Assembly (NCBI GenBank): GCA_902806015.1 | Contig: CADCUZ010000041.1 | Span: forward strand, 1 to 13,592 | Direction: 5' to 3' | Length of the DNA stretch: 13,592 nucleotides | Source of the DNA: an uncultured Rubrobacteraceae bacterium | GTDB taxonomy: Bacteria; Actinomycetota; Rubrobacteria; Rubrobacterales; Rubrobacteraceae | Shown here: positions 7,196 to 13,592 of the stretch, piece by piece | Position numbering within the stretch: position 1 is the first letter of the stretch | Layout of the letters: every line of letters begins with the position of its first letter | Program-made: the position numbers and the translations under genes | The notes under the pieces: model-generated | What the model saw: the letters and a program-made list of their open reading frames with translations, nothing else | Database searches by the model: none | Told to the model about the DNA's origin: nothing

Positions 7196-7888
7196 ATGCA
7201 AGCGAGGCGGGCGGCGTTCGTGGGTAGATCCGGCCCGAACCACGTCAGCTGCCCCGTCTGCGGGTACGCCTTCCGGGCGTCCCACGTGGGCACCTACGTC
7301 ACCGTGGGCAGGGAGTCGGACTTCTGCCCCAAGATCCCGGGCCGCCCCTCGGACGGCGCGCGCCTGATCCGCGGCGGCATAACGATGTGCCCGGCCTGCG
7401 CCTTCGCCGCCGGCGAGGACTTCGGCGACCTCCACCTCTCGTTCGACGAGCGCTACGACGTAGAAGCGCGCCTGGAGGAAGATGGCCTGCTGAAGGTCTT
7501 CCGGTCGAACTCGCCGCCGTGGCTCGCCTTCCACGCCGCCGAGATCTGCGGCAAGGCCCGCGGTTTTAGGTCCCGCGAGCTCGGCGACCTCTGCCTGCGC
7601 GCCTCCTGGGTGTGCCGCAAGGAGCGCGAACAGCCCTTCGAGAGCACCTTCCAGCTGAGGGCCGTCCGCCACTTTATACGCTCCCTCCAGGACGAGAACC
7701 TCGTCGGCCGCGAGCTCTCCGTCACCGCCTACCTAGTCGGCGAGCTCAACCGGCGCCTGGGCAACCACCGCGAGGCCCTGAACTGGTACGTCAACGCCGG
7801 CCGCACCACGGAAGGGGACCCCCGCAGCGCCTGGCTCGACCGTCTCATAGACAAGCAGAGAAAGCTGGCGGAAGAGCAGGCAGCGTAG
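7196..7888 (+). CDS. DUF2225 family protein (zinc ribbon plus helical repeats)
   Basis: A 230-residue cytoplasmic protein matching the DUF2225 pattern. The N-terminal third carries paired cysteines, C-P-V-C (19-22), F-C-P-K-I-P-G (Cys44) and M-C-P-A-C (Cys65, Cys68), which should form a zinc ribbon. The C-terminal two-thirds are helical and resemble TPR-type repeats, with the segment L-G-N-H-R-E-A-L-N-W-Y-V-N-A-G near the end typical of the family. The function of DUF2225 is not established; protein-protein interaction is likely. The ATG at 7196 has no good ribosome-binding site (CCAGG abuts it); GTG at 7220, eight codons later, is an alternative and would still keep every cysteine. It is divergent from the 65-residue gene and convergent with the LCP gene, so probably monocistronic. 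Confidence 0.85.
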   Translation: MQARRAAFVGRSGPNHVSCPVCGYAFRASHVGTYVTVGRESDFCPKIPGRPSDGARLIRGGITMCPACAFAAGEDFGDLHLSFDERYDVEARLEEDGLLKVFRSNSPPWLAFHAAEICGKARGFRSRELGDLCLRASWVCRKEREQPFESTFQLRAVRHFIRSLQDENLVGRELSVTAYLVGELNRRLGNHREALNWYVNAGRTTEGDPRSAWLDRLIDKQRKLAEEQAA

Positions 7889-8094
7889 CAGCGCGCTGTC
7901 CGCTCGTCCTGTCCGAGGGCTTAAAGCACGCAGCCTAACGACGACCCCCATCGCCCCGGCCCCAAAGCGGCAGAACCTGGCGGCGAAATGCTGCACGGCA
8001 GGGGTTGTGGGATCGCCGGCGAGGCGGAAGCAAGAGCGGCCGACGAACTGTTCCTAACCCCCAAGGCCCAGACCGACCCATCGAAGCCTGAATC
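7889..8094. other. intergenic gap between convergent genes
   Basis: About 200 bp between the stops of the DUF2225 gene and the LCP gene. I see no gene, no hairpin with a T-tract and no repeat; short CG-palindromes such as CGCCGGCG are expected at this GC content. Confidence 0.5.
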
Positions 8095-8925
8095 CTATTC
8101 AAGCGTTTGCGCAACGACCTCGTCCCCGGCCTGCCCGTCCGGCACCCAGTAGGAGATGCCTCCTATGTATTGCGGGGCTCCGGGGTAGAGCTCGGCCTTT
8201 TCTATGCCGGAGAGACGGGTGCGTATGGCGAAGCGGGCGGCCTCCAGCAGGTTCATGTTCGTGTCGATGTTGCGCCAGGTGGCCCGGACCGTCGCCGGCA
8301 GGTGGAACAGGTTCGAGGGGGAGGTGGACTCCCGGGCCAGTTCCCGCAGGAACTTCTGCTGACGGCCGATGCGGCCTATGTCGGCGGTAGGTCCTCCCCG
8401 GTAGCGGACGTAGGCCAGGGCTTCGAGGCCGTCGAGCTCGCGGGTGCCGGCCGGGATCGAGACGCGTCGGCCCTCTATGCCGACCTCTATCGGCTGCCCG
8501 ACCTCGAGCGTTATGCCGCCCATGGCGTCCACTATGTCCTTTACGCCGCCGAAGTTCACAACCACGTAGTTGTCGACCGCTACGCCGGTGAGGTTCTCGA
8601 CCGTCTGGACGGTGAGCTCGGGGCCGCCGGCGGCGAAGGCGGCGTTGATCTTGTCATCCCCCACCCCCGGTATCCCGACGAGGGTGTCGCGCGGGACGGC
8701 GAGCATCCCCCCGCCGGCCTTGGTCACCACGATCGTGTCCGCGCGCGACGCCTCCCCGGCCCGCGCGTCGCTGCCCAAAAATACCGCCCGCTGTTGCCCG
8801 AAGGGGAGGACGAGGTAGACCAGCAGGAGGAGCGGTAACAGCAATGCGGCGAGCAGCACCAGCCGCAGGACGCCGCGGCGCTTGCCCCCCACCCCGCGCC
8901 CCGCCTTGAAGACCTTCATGCCCAT
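8095..8925 (-). CDS. LytR-CpsA-Psr (LCP) family cell-wall glycopolymer ligase
   Basis: A membrane-anchored enzyme of 276 residues that, by family, transfers lipid-linked glycopolymers to peptidoglycan outside the cell. A basic N-terminus leads into one membrane helix (about 19-41), then the LCP domain (about 47-194): G-S-D-A-R (51-55), R-A-D-T (61-64), A-V-P-R-D-T (76-81), K-I-N-A-A-F (92-97), D-A-M-G-G (133-137), L-D-G-L-E-A-L-A-Y-V-R (164-174) and D-I-G-R-I-G-R-Q-Q (182-190). The Asp and Arg residues that hold the pyrophosphate lipid are present. There is no LytR_C extension. The ATG at 8925 is chosen because it starts just before the basic/membrane segment and AGAAG lies upstream; starts further out at 8958 and 8997 fall in repeat-rich DNA without ribosome-binding sites. 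The ATG at 8919 is also possible. Confidence 0.9.
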   Translation of the reverse strand: MGMKVFKAGRGVGGKRRGVLRLVLLAALLLPLLLLVYLVLPFGQQRAVFLGSDARAGEASRADTIVVTKAGGGMLAVPRDTLVGIPGVGDDKINAAFAAGGPELTVQTVENLTGVAVDNYVVVNFGGVKDIVDAMGGITLEVGQPIEVGIEGRRVSIPAGTRELDGLEALAYVRYRGGPTADIGRIGRQQKFLRELARESTSPSNLFHLPATVRATWRNIDTNMNLLEAARFAIRTRLSGIEKAELYPGAPQYIGGISYWVPDGQAGDEVVAQTLE

Positions 8926-8952
8926 GAGGCCAACTTCTACCACACGCGCGGA

Positions 8953-9002
8953 CGCCATCGACGGACGCCGCCGGCGGGCACCACCGGTGGGCGCCATCGA
9001 CG
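8953..9002. repeat. direct repeat pair flanking a palindrome
   Basis: An 11-base direct repeat, CGCCATCGACG, occurs at 8953-8963 and 8992-9002, start to start 39 bp apart. Between the copies is the perfect 10-bp palindrome CCACCGGTGG (8981-8990). All of this lies just upstream of the chosen LCP start in the divergent region and would be the natural place for a regulator to bind. GC-rich DNA produces such matches by chance, so support is moderate at best. Confidence 0.35.
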
Positions 9003-9020
9003 AGACCGCGGCGCGTGTCC

Positions 9021-9036
9021 GGGTGATATTTCACCC
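9021..9036. promoter_or_regulatory. perfect inverted repeat, candidate operator
   Basis: GGGTGA (9021-9026), TATT, TCACCC (9031-9036) is a perfect 6-bp inverted repeat with an AT-only centre, in a stretch that is otherwise very GC-rich. It sits about 18 bp before the start of the two-helix protein gene and about 95 bp before the divergent LCP start. The form (palindromic half-sites with a short AT core) is typical of a dimeric repressor site; no specific regulator is recognised. Confidence 0.4.
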
Positions 9037-9054
9037 AACTCCGGAGCCCGGCAT

Positions 9055-9903
9055 GTGGGTATACTGGTGGCCGTGGAGAAGCTCAAGACAGCGTCGTTCG
9101 GGCTCGAGGAGGAGCGGGTGGCGTGGGAGGGCCTGGCGGCGTCTTGCGCCGGGCCGATCCGGCGCCTTGGGGCTTTCCTGCTGGTCGGCTTCGTCTTTTT
9201 CGTGGCCGCCACGACCGCCGTGGTCCTCTTCTACAACCTTTTCGGCAAGCGTTACGTCGCGGGGGCGGGCGTTTCGGTCCCGCAACAGGCGTTCTACGTG
9301 ACGATGCTCCTTGGCTTGGCGCTCGCCGTCGGCGGCTACCTGGTCTGGCTCTTCAAAAGCCTGCGCTCCTACCGGGGGTTCAGCCGCGTGCTGCTTCGCG
9401 GCGGGGTGGACCCGGAACGCCCAACGGCCCAAGGCCTCAAGGCCTACTCCGACGAGCAGCTTTTGGAGTTGCGCTCCCGCCACGAGCGGATGCCCCCCGG
9501 GGGGCTCAGGGACCGCCTCGAACGAACCTTCGGCTTCCACGAGGGCGACTCCTTCTCGTTGGGCCCCCTGAGCGTCCTGCCCGGCACCTTCGAGATGGGC
9601 ACCTTAAGGATCGAGTGGGAGACGCAGGCGATCTTGCGCTCCGGCGAGCCGATGCCGCCCATCGGATGGTGGACCGAGGGGCGCCGCCGCCTCTTGCCCC
9701 GCAAGCCGGACGAGATCCGCAAGCTCCTCTACACGCTCCGCTACACCGACGCCTCCGTGCGCGAGCTCAAGCGCCGCTACGGCTACCGGACCGAGCGCTG
9801 GCACGCCACGGTCCCCGAAGGAAAGCTCTTTGACGCCGTTCGCGACCTAGAGACCGCCCAGCGCATCCACGTCGCCCTCGGACGCCGCTCGCTGGTCCCC
9901 TAA
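9055..9903 (+). CDS. two-helix membrane protein with large cytoplasmic domain, unrecognised
   Basis: A 282-residue protein I cannot assign. A short soluble N-terminus (1-36) is followed by two membrane helices (about 38-60 and 80-100) joined by a loop containing Y-V-A-G-A-G-V-S-V-P. The rest (about 101-282) is soluble and highly charged, most likely cytoplasmic by the basic residues next to the helices (K-S-L-R-S-Y-R after the second). The tail has T-D-A-S-V-R-E-L-K-R-R-Y-G-Y (231-244), which reads like a helix-turn-helix-type segment but is not proof of DNA binding. GTG at 9055 has CCGGAG 8 bases upstream; GTG at 9073, six codons later, is preceded by TATACT at 9060-9065 and could be a leaderless start. 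Divergent from the LCP gene, 63 bp before the carboxylate-amine ligase. Confidence 0.75.
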   Translation: MGILVAVEKLKTASFGLEEERVAWEGLAASCAGPIRRLGAFLLVGFVFFVAATTAVVLFYNLFGKRYVAGAGVSVPQQAFYVTMLLGLALAVGGYLVWLFKSLRSYRGFSRVLLRGGVDPERPTAQGLKAYSDEQLLELRSRHERMPPGGLRDRLERTFGFHEGDSFSLGPLSVLPGTFEMGTLRIEWETQAILRSGEPMPPIGWWTEGRRRLLPRKPDEIRKLLYTLRYTDASVRELKRRYGYRTERWHATVPEGKLFDAVRDLETAQRIHVALGRRSLVP

Positions 9904-9954
9904 CCGAAACACCCGTACCGCGTCCCCGCGCGGACCCGCGGCCAGGGAGGCTGC

Positions 9955-9960
9955 TAGAGT
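9955..9960 (+). promoter_or_regulatory. -10-like box, possible leaderless start
   Basis: TAGAGT fits the TANNNT pattern of actinobacterial -10 boxes and ends 6 bases before the ATG at 9967, so the transcript could begin at or next to the ATG. The only ribosome-binding-like sequence, GGGAGG (9945-9950), is 16 bases away, too far to be usual. No -35 box is recognisable. Confidence 0.35.
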
Positions 9961-9966
9961 ACACGA

Positions 9967-11061
9967 ATGGAAGACGCTTTCGGCGCGGGAACGCCGTACA
10001 CCGTTGGGGTCGAGGAGGAGTTCCAGCTCGTCGACCCCGCTTCGCGCGCCCTGGTCCCGGCCGTCGACGGGGTGATCGCGGCCGGCGACGGCACGAACCT
10101 CGTCACCCCGGAACTTTCGCGGTCTTGCGTGGAGATGGTCTCGCCGGTCTTCGAGACGGTCGCGGAGCTCGCGCATCGGTTGCCCGGGCTGCGCCGGGAG
10201 GTGGGCGGGCTGGCGCGAAACGGCGGGGTCGAGATCGTCGCCGCGGGCACGCACCCTTTCTCCGAGCCCACGGAGCAGCCGCTCTCGGCGGGCGCCCACA
10301 ACGCCAGCATAGACGAGGAGATGGGTTGGATAGCGCGGACGCAGGCCATCTACGGCCTGCACGTCCACGTCGCCGTGCCGGATGGGGAGGCGGCGGTCCG
10401 GGCCGTCAACGCGCTCGCCCGGCGGGTGCCGCTCCTCGTGGCGCTCTCGGCCAACTCGCCGTTCTGGCGCGGGTCGGACACCCGGCTCGCCTCGACCCGG
10501 GCCAAGATCTTCGAGATGTTCCCCCGCTCGGGACTGCCGCCCGCGTTCCGCGAGTGGGAAGGTTTCACCCGGCACGTCGAGACCCTCGTCGCCTCCGGCA
10601 GCATCCCGGACTACTCCTGGTGCTGGTGGGACGCCCGCCCCCACCCCAAGTTCGGCACCGTCGAGCTTCGCGCCCCGGACGTGCAGACGGACGCCCCCCG
10701 CACCGCCGCCCTCGTGGCCCTCGTCCAGTGCCTGGTCGCGGGCGCCGACGACCGCGCGCCGGAGGACCCGCTCTTGGTCTCGGAGAACAAGTGGCGGGCG
10801 GTCCGTCACGGCATGGACGCGACCTTCTACGACTTCGCCGCCGAACGGTCCGTCACGGCCCGTTCGGCGGCCCGCGAGCAGGTCGAGGAGCTGCACCCGA
10901 TCTCGCAGGACCTCCGCTGCGAGGCCGAGCTCGAGGGCATACTGGAGATCGTGGAGCGCGGCAACGGGGCCGACCGGCAACGGGTGGAGTTCGAGAAAGA
11001 CGGTTCGCTGGGGAACCTGGTGGACCACCTCGCCCGCGCCACCGTCGCCGTCGCTGGTTGA
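9967..11061 (+). CDS. GCS2/YbdK-type carboxylate-amine ligase
   Basis: A cytoplasmic ATP-grasp-like ligase of the glutamate-cysteine ligase 2 family, 364 residues, usual length for YbdK-type proteins. The family start motif GVEEEFQLVD is at 14-23, with the glutamates that bind metal-ATP. Later motifs include A-G-T-H-P-F (93-98), G-L-H-V-H-V (130-135) and L-S-A-N-S-P-F-W-R-G. Family members join the gamma-carboxyl of glutamate, or another carboxylate, to an amine; many annotated as glutamate-cysteine ligases have only weak activity of that kind, so a precise substrate is not claimed. The ATG at 9967 lacks a well-spaced ribosome-binding site and may be leaderless. The gene is convergent with the antiporter remnant; 47 bp separate the stop codons. 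No partner such as a glutathione synthetase or ergothioneine genes is in the window. Confidence 0.88.
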   Translation: MEDAFGAGTPYTVGVEEEFQLVDPASRALVPAVDGVIAAGDGTNLVTPELSRSCVEMVSPVFETVAELAHRLPGLRREVGGLARNGGVEIVAAGTHPFSEPTEQPLSAGAHNASIDEEMGWIARTQAIYGLHVHVAVPDGEAAVRAVNALARRVPLLVALSANSPFWRGSDTRLASTRAKIFEMFPRSGLPPAFREWEGFTRHVETLVASGSIPDYSWCWWDARPHPKFGTVELRAPDVQTDAPRTAALVALVQCLVAGADDRAPEDPLLVSENKWRAVRHGMDATFYDFAAERSVTARSAAREQVEELHPISQDLRCEAELEGILEIVERGNGADRQRVEFEKDGSLGNLVDHLARATVAVAG

Positions 11062-11079
11062 CCGGAACATCGGGTTCGG

Positions 11080-11093
11080 TGGCCCTTCGGCCA
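11080..11093. terminator. short stem-loop between convergent genes
   Basis: TGGCC (11080-11084), loop CTTC, GGCCA (11089-11093). It lies 19 bp past the ligase stop and 16 bp past the last codon of the antiporter remnant, where a two-way terminator would be placed. The 5-bp stem is GC-rich but there is no T-tract, so support is weak. Confidence 0.3.
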
Positions 11094-11556
11094 GGCGCCG
11101 ACGGGCTCCTAGCCGCCGATGCGGGACTCTTCCAGGTCGTGGTCGCGTCCGATGCGGCGCATGGTCTCGGGGCTGATCTCGCCCCCGTCGCGCATGCGGA
11201 TTATGGCTTCCCGCTCGGCCTCGATGAGGTCTCGTCGCCAGTTGCGCCAGGCGGCGGAGCTCTCCGCGTACTCGTCGGTCATTCCGCCAGCCTCGATGCC
11301 GGCCTCGTAGTACTCGCGCATGCCCTGCTCGTTGCCCGGGGAGAGGCCGTTCTCCGCGCAGAGCTGATCCAGCCGGTCCAGGGCCGCCCGGGCGCGTTTG
11401 AGGCGCGCCTGCAGCTCCGCGATCCTGCCGATGTTCCCGTCTTCTGTGATGCCGAGCGCCCTGATGAGCGGCGGGAGGGTGAGCCCCTGCAGGACGAGCG
11501 TGGCCAGGATCACGGCGAAGGTGATAAAGAGGATCAGGTCGCGGCCGGCCAGCGGC

Positions 11557-11566
11557 TCCCCTCCCC
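11557..11566. repeat. 5-base tandem duplication at a frameshift
   Basis: TCCCC occurs twice in tandem (11557-11561 and 11562-11566); on the coding strand this is GGGGA twice. Removing one copy restores a continuous reading frame, giving T-V-G-G-E-P-L-A-G-R-D-L, which fits the antiporter family. A single missing base in the G-rich run would also restore the frame, so duplication is the simpler of two explanations. Confidence 0.5.
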
Positions 11567-12117
11567 GCCCACGGTGGTCAGGGGCACGGTGAGGGCCGCC
11601 GCCAGGGAGACCGCGCCCCGCATGCCGGACCAACTCATCACCAGGTACTCCCGCCACGTGCCGCGCGAGTACCTGCTGCGGAAGAGCCGATCGAAGATGG
11701 GGTGCAGGTAGGGCACGCTAAAGAAAAAAAGCACGCGCGCCCCCAACACCGCGCCTAGACGAGAACGGCGTAGAGCAGGAGCTGCGGCACCGTGTACTCC
11801 CCCAGGTTGCCCAAGATGGACGGGAGCTGCTGGCCGAGCAGGACGAAAAGCATCGCCTCCAGCACGAAGATGAGCACGCCCCAGAAAGCCTGGGCCTGGA
11901 TCCGCGTGGAGGCGTCGGCGAAGAGCCTGGGGGCGCGCCATCCTTGGGTGAGGCCGTAAGCAACCACGGCAAGGATGCCCGAGACGTGCAGGACCTCCTC
12001 CGCGAGGATGTAGACGCCGTAGGGGATCAGGACGGAGAAAGTTATCTGGATCGAGGAATCTTTCAGACGGGCCCAGAGGGGCAAGATGGCGAACGCGAGG
12101 AGCAGGCCGACGACTAT

Positions 12118-12135
12118 GCCGCCGCCGCCGCCGCC
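12118..12135. repeat. (GCC)6 trinucleotide repeat in the antiporter remnant
   Basis: Six tandem GCC units, read on the minus strand as six Gly codons, lie in the sequence between L-N-L-L-L and I-V-V-G-L. In intact relatives this stretch is a mixed hydrophobic membrane segment, so a glycine run here looks like slippage expansion that was tolerated after function was lost. Confidence 0.55.
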
Positions 12136-12394
12136 GAGGAGAAGATTCAGGCCCGCGTCGGGGAGCGAGAAGGCCGCCGTTCCCGCCGCGACCCCCACGG
12201 CCACGCGGAAGGCCACGACGCGGGCGAGCTGCGCGAGCAGCGCCGCGACCCCAAGCAGGAAGATGAGCGACTCTATCTGGCCCATGCATTCTTTCTGGAC
12301 GTTCTGCGAGCGTTCTCGAGAAGCATCTTACGATACACCCGCGGTCGGCATCCGGCCCGCGCCCAACTTAGGGCGCGACGGGCCGCAGAAGCGC

Positions 12395-12400
12395 TATACT
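12395..12400 (+). promoter_or_regulatory. -10-like box upstream of the SLC13 transporter
   Basis: TATACT matches five of six -10 consensus bases. Transcription from about 12407 would give a leader of about 40 bases including the GGGGGGAG ribosome-binding site. No convincing -35 box is found at 16-18 bases upstream. The same hexamer occurs at 9060-9065 before the two-helix gene. Confidence 0.4.
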
Positions 12401-12445
12401 GCGCTACAGGGTAGGGAGGCATGTCTCGCGCGAGGGGGGAGCATC

Positions 12446-13592
12446 GTGACCGAGGACGTAAGACCGAGCGGCACTTACAAGACGCTCGACGAGCAGCGGG
12501 AGGTACTCACCCCGGCGGAGCAGCGGTTCGAGAAGGCGCGCCAGACGATAGGGCTGTTTCTCGGGCCGGCGGTGTTGCTCATAATGTACTTCTTGCCGCT
12601 GCCGCTGGAACGCGACCAGCAGACCCTGGCCGCCATACTCGGTTTCACCATCGTCTACTGGCTGTCGGAGGCCATACCCATCCCGGCAACGGCGATCCTC
12701 GCGCTGGCCCTCGCCGTGTTGCTCAACGTCCCGGCCCTCGGTCCGAATGCCGACGACGCCCCGGGCGACATCATCTACGGATCGTTCGCTTCGGACATCA
12801 TCTTCCTGTTCATCGGGGCGTTCATCATCGCCCAAGCGATGGTCACCCACGGCCTCGACAGGAGGTTCGCCTTCCGGATACTCTCGCTTCCGGGGGTGAG
12901 CAGCTCCACCTACGGGGTCATCATAGCCTTCGGCGCCATCTCAGCTTTGCTGAGCTCAGTCATCTCCAACACCGCGACCGCCGCTATGCTCCTGCCGATA
13001 GGACTCGGCATGATGGGGGCGCTCGGGGGCCTGGTGCAAGAACAGGCCGGCACCGATAAGGACGTGAGCCGCTTACGCTTTGGGACAGCCCTCATGCTCA
13101 TGATCTCCTACGGCGCGGGCGTGGGAGGACTCCTCACGCCGATCGGCACCCCGCCTAACCTCATCGGCATCGGCTTCATCGAGGAGGAGACCGGCATTAC
13201 GATAACCTTCTTTGCCTGGGTTCTAGCCGCGCTGCCCATCTGCCTTCTCATGTTCATAGCCCTCTGCGTTATCCTGATACTCCTCAACCGTCCGGAGGTG
13301 CGCAGGCTCTCGGGCGCCGGAGAGTACGTCAACGAGGAGCGCGCCAAGCTCGGTCCGCTCTCGAGGGGCGAGCGCAACACCCTTATAGCCTTCGGCGTCG
13401 CCGTCACCCTCTGGATGCTCCCCGGCTTCCTCGCGCTCATACTCGGCGACGAATCATCCGTTTACAGCCTGGTAGGCAGCAGGCTCGACGAAGGGACCGT
13501 GGCTATTATCGCCGCGGTACTCCTCTTCATCCTGCCGATCAATTGGGCCGAGCGGCGCTTCACCATGAACTGGAACGAGGCTTCCAGGAGAG
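12446..13592 (+). CDS. SLC13/DASS sodium-coupled carboxylate transporter, 3' truncated by window
   Basis: Multi-pass membrane transporter of the divalent anion:sodium symporter family; 382 codons are visible and the frame is open to the window edge. It has a hydrophilic N-terminus (about 1-32) and a first helix at about 34-52. The two signature loops that bind sodium and the carboxylate are present: S-N-T-A-T (174-178) and T-P-I-G-T-P-P-N (231-238). Family members import succinate, malate, citrate or similar acids with sodium; the exact substrate cannot be read. The GTG at 12446 has GGGGGGAG ending 4 bases upstream. An ATG at 12421 is in another frame. ATA isoleucine codons are frequent (at least ten), matching other genes here. 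Divergent from the antiporter remnant, with about 160 bp between the two starts. Confidence 0.9.
   Translation, partial: MTEDVRPSGTYKTLDEQREVLTPAEQRFEKARQTIGLFLGPAVLLIMYFLPLPLERDQQTLAAILGFTIVYWLSEAIPIPATAILALALAVLLNVPALGPNADDAPGDIIYGSFASDIIFLFIGAFIIAQAMVTHGLDRRFAFRILSLPGVSSSTYGVIIAFGAISALLSSVISNTATAAMLLPIGLGMMGALGGLVQEQAGTDKDVSRLRFGTALMLMISYGAGVGGLLTPIGTPPNLIGIGFIEEETGITITFFAWVLAALPICLLMFIALCVILILLNRPEVRRLSGAGEYVNEERAKLGPLSRGERNTLIAFGVAVTLWMLPGFLALILGDESSVYSLVGSRLDEGTVAIIAAVLLFILPINWAERRFTMNWNEASRR

Larger units (their letters stand above)
11109..12285 (-). pseudogene. CPA1-type Na+/H+ antiporter, core deleted and frameshifted
   Basis: The remnants of a NhaP/CPA1 sodium-proton antiporter. 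Three pieces in different frames line up in the right order. Piece 1 (12285 to about 11760): first helix, then directly A-F-R-V-A-V-G and L-L-A-E-E-V-L-H-V-S-G-I-L-A-V-V-A, ending L-L-L-Y-A-V-L-V at a TAG (11757-11755). Piece 2 (about 11755-11560): F-S-V-P-Y-L-H-P-I-F and S-W-S-G-M-R-G-A-V-S-L-A-A-A. Piece 3 (about 11560-11109): G-R-D-L-I-L-F-I-T-F and L-Q-G-L-T-L-P-P-L-I, then a charged tail of about 120 residues. Compared with intact proteins (about 520-550 residues) some 130-150 residues between helix 1 and A-F-R-V are missing, including the ion-binding Asn-Asp motif. Sequencing error could explain a frameshift but not the deletion. The ATG at 12285 is the likely original start. Confidence 0.85.

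Noticed and set aside
10125..11711. 528-codon plus-strand open frame over the ligase and antiporter remnant
   Set aside because: It is a shifted frame of the carboxylate-amine ligase and then antisense to the remnant; the sequence is Arg/Gly/Pro-rich and has no recognisable domain.
12118..12135. (GCC)6 as a functional phase-variation repeat
   Set aside because: Unit length is three bases, so changes would not shift the frame, and the gene carrying it is already inactive.
12421..13059. Plus-strand open frame starting at an ATG at 12421
   Set aside because: Out of frame with the SLC13 transporter, whose S-N-T and T-P-I-G-T-P-P-N motifs are read from the GTG at 12446; the ATG frame gives charged low-complexity sequence.
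1..13592. CRISPR array, tRNA, rRNA, IS element, phage or toxin-antitoxin system
   Set aside because: No regularly spaced repeats, no cloverleaf or rRNA-like segments recognised, and no transposase, integrase or toxin motifs in any frame.

Overview
The window looks like chromosomal DNA of a high-GC, Gram-positive-type actinobacterium. A deep-branching lineage such as Rubrobacter is my best guess: coding is strongly GC-rich, starts are often GTG or TTG, AGG (Arg) and ATA (Ile) codons are unusually common for such GC, and a LytR-CpsA-Psr cell-wall ligase and a DUF2225 protein are present. The assignment is inference from composition and gene content only. I see no rRNA, tRNA, CRISPR array, insertion sequence or phage gene.

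Left part (1-5700, minus strand). After a 307-bp gene-free stretch come a small four-helix membrane protein and a complete nucleoside-type ABC importer. Read in the direction of transcription the importer is: BmpA/PnrA lipoprotein (GTG at 5611), double-domain ATPase, permease 1, permease 2. The three junctions are tight (10 bp, 1-base overlap, 1-base overlap), so this is one operon with translational coupling. The four-helix gene follows 97 bp downstream and may be its tail.

Centre (5700-7900). Divergent from the importer is a short, divergent S-adenosylhomocysteine hydrolase-like protein. It keeps the NAD-binding fold but lacks several residues that are invariant in true SAH hydrolases. Sharing a control region with a nucleoside importer suggests work on an imported or salvaged nucleoside. 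It runs head-on, 3 bp apart, into a 65-residue hypothetical gene, which is itself divergent from a DUF2225 zinc-ribbon gene.

Right part (8095-13592). An LCP (LytR-CpsA-Psr) ligase gene on the minus strand is divergent from an unrecognised two-helix membrane protein; inverted and direct repeats lie between them. A GCS2/YbdK-type carboxylate-amine ligase follows. Convergent to it is a decayed CPA1-type Na+/H+ antiporter that has lost its catalytic core and carries two frameshifts. Divergent from that is an SLC13/DASS sodium-coupled carboxylate transporter cut off by the window end.

The most interesting points are the SAH-hydrolase paralogue with altered active site coupled to the nucleoside importer, its apparent CTG start, the readable decay history of the antiporter, and the orphan two-helix protein. 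I found no clearly new multi-gene system; the importer/SAHH-like pair is the closest candidate.
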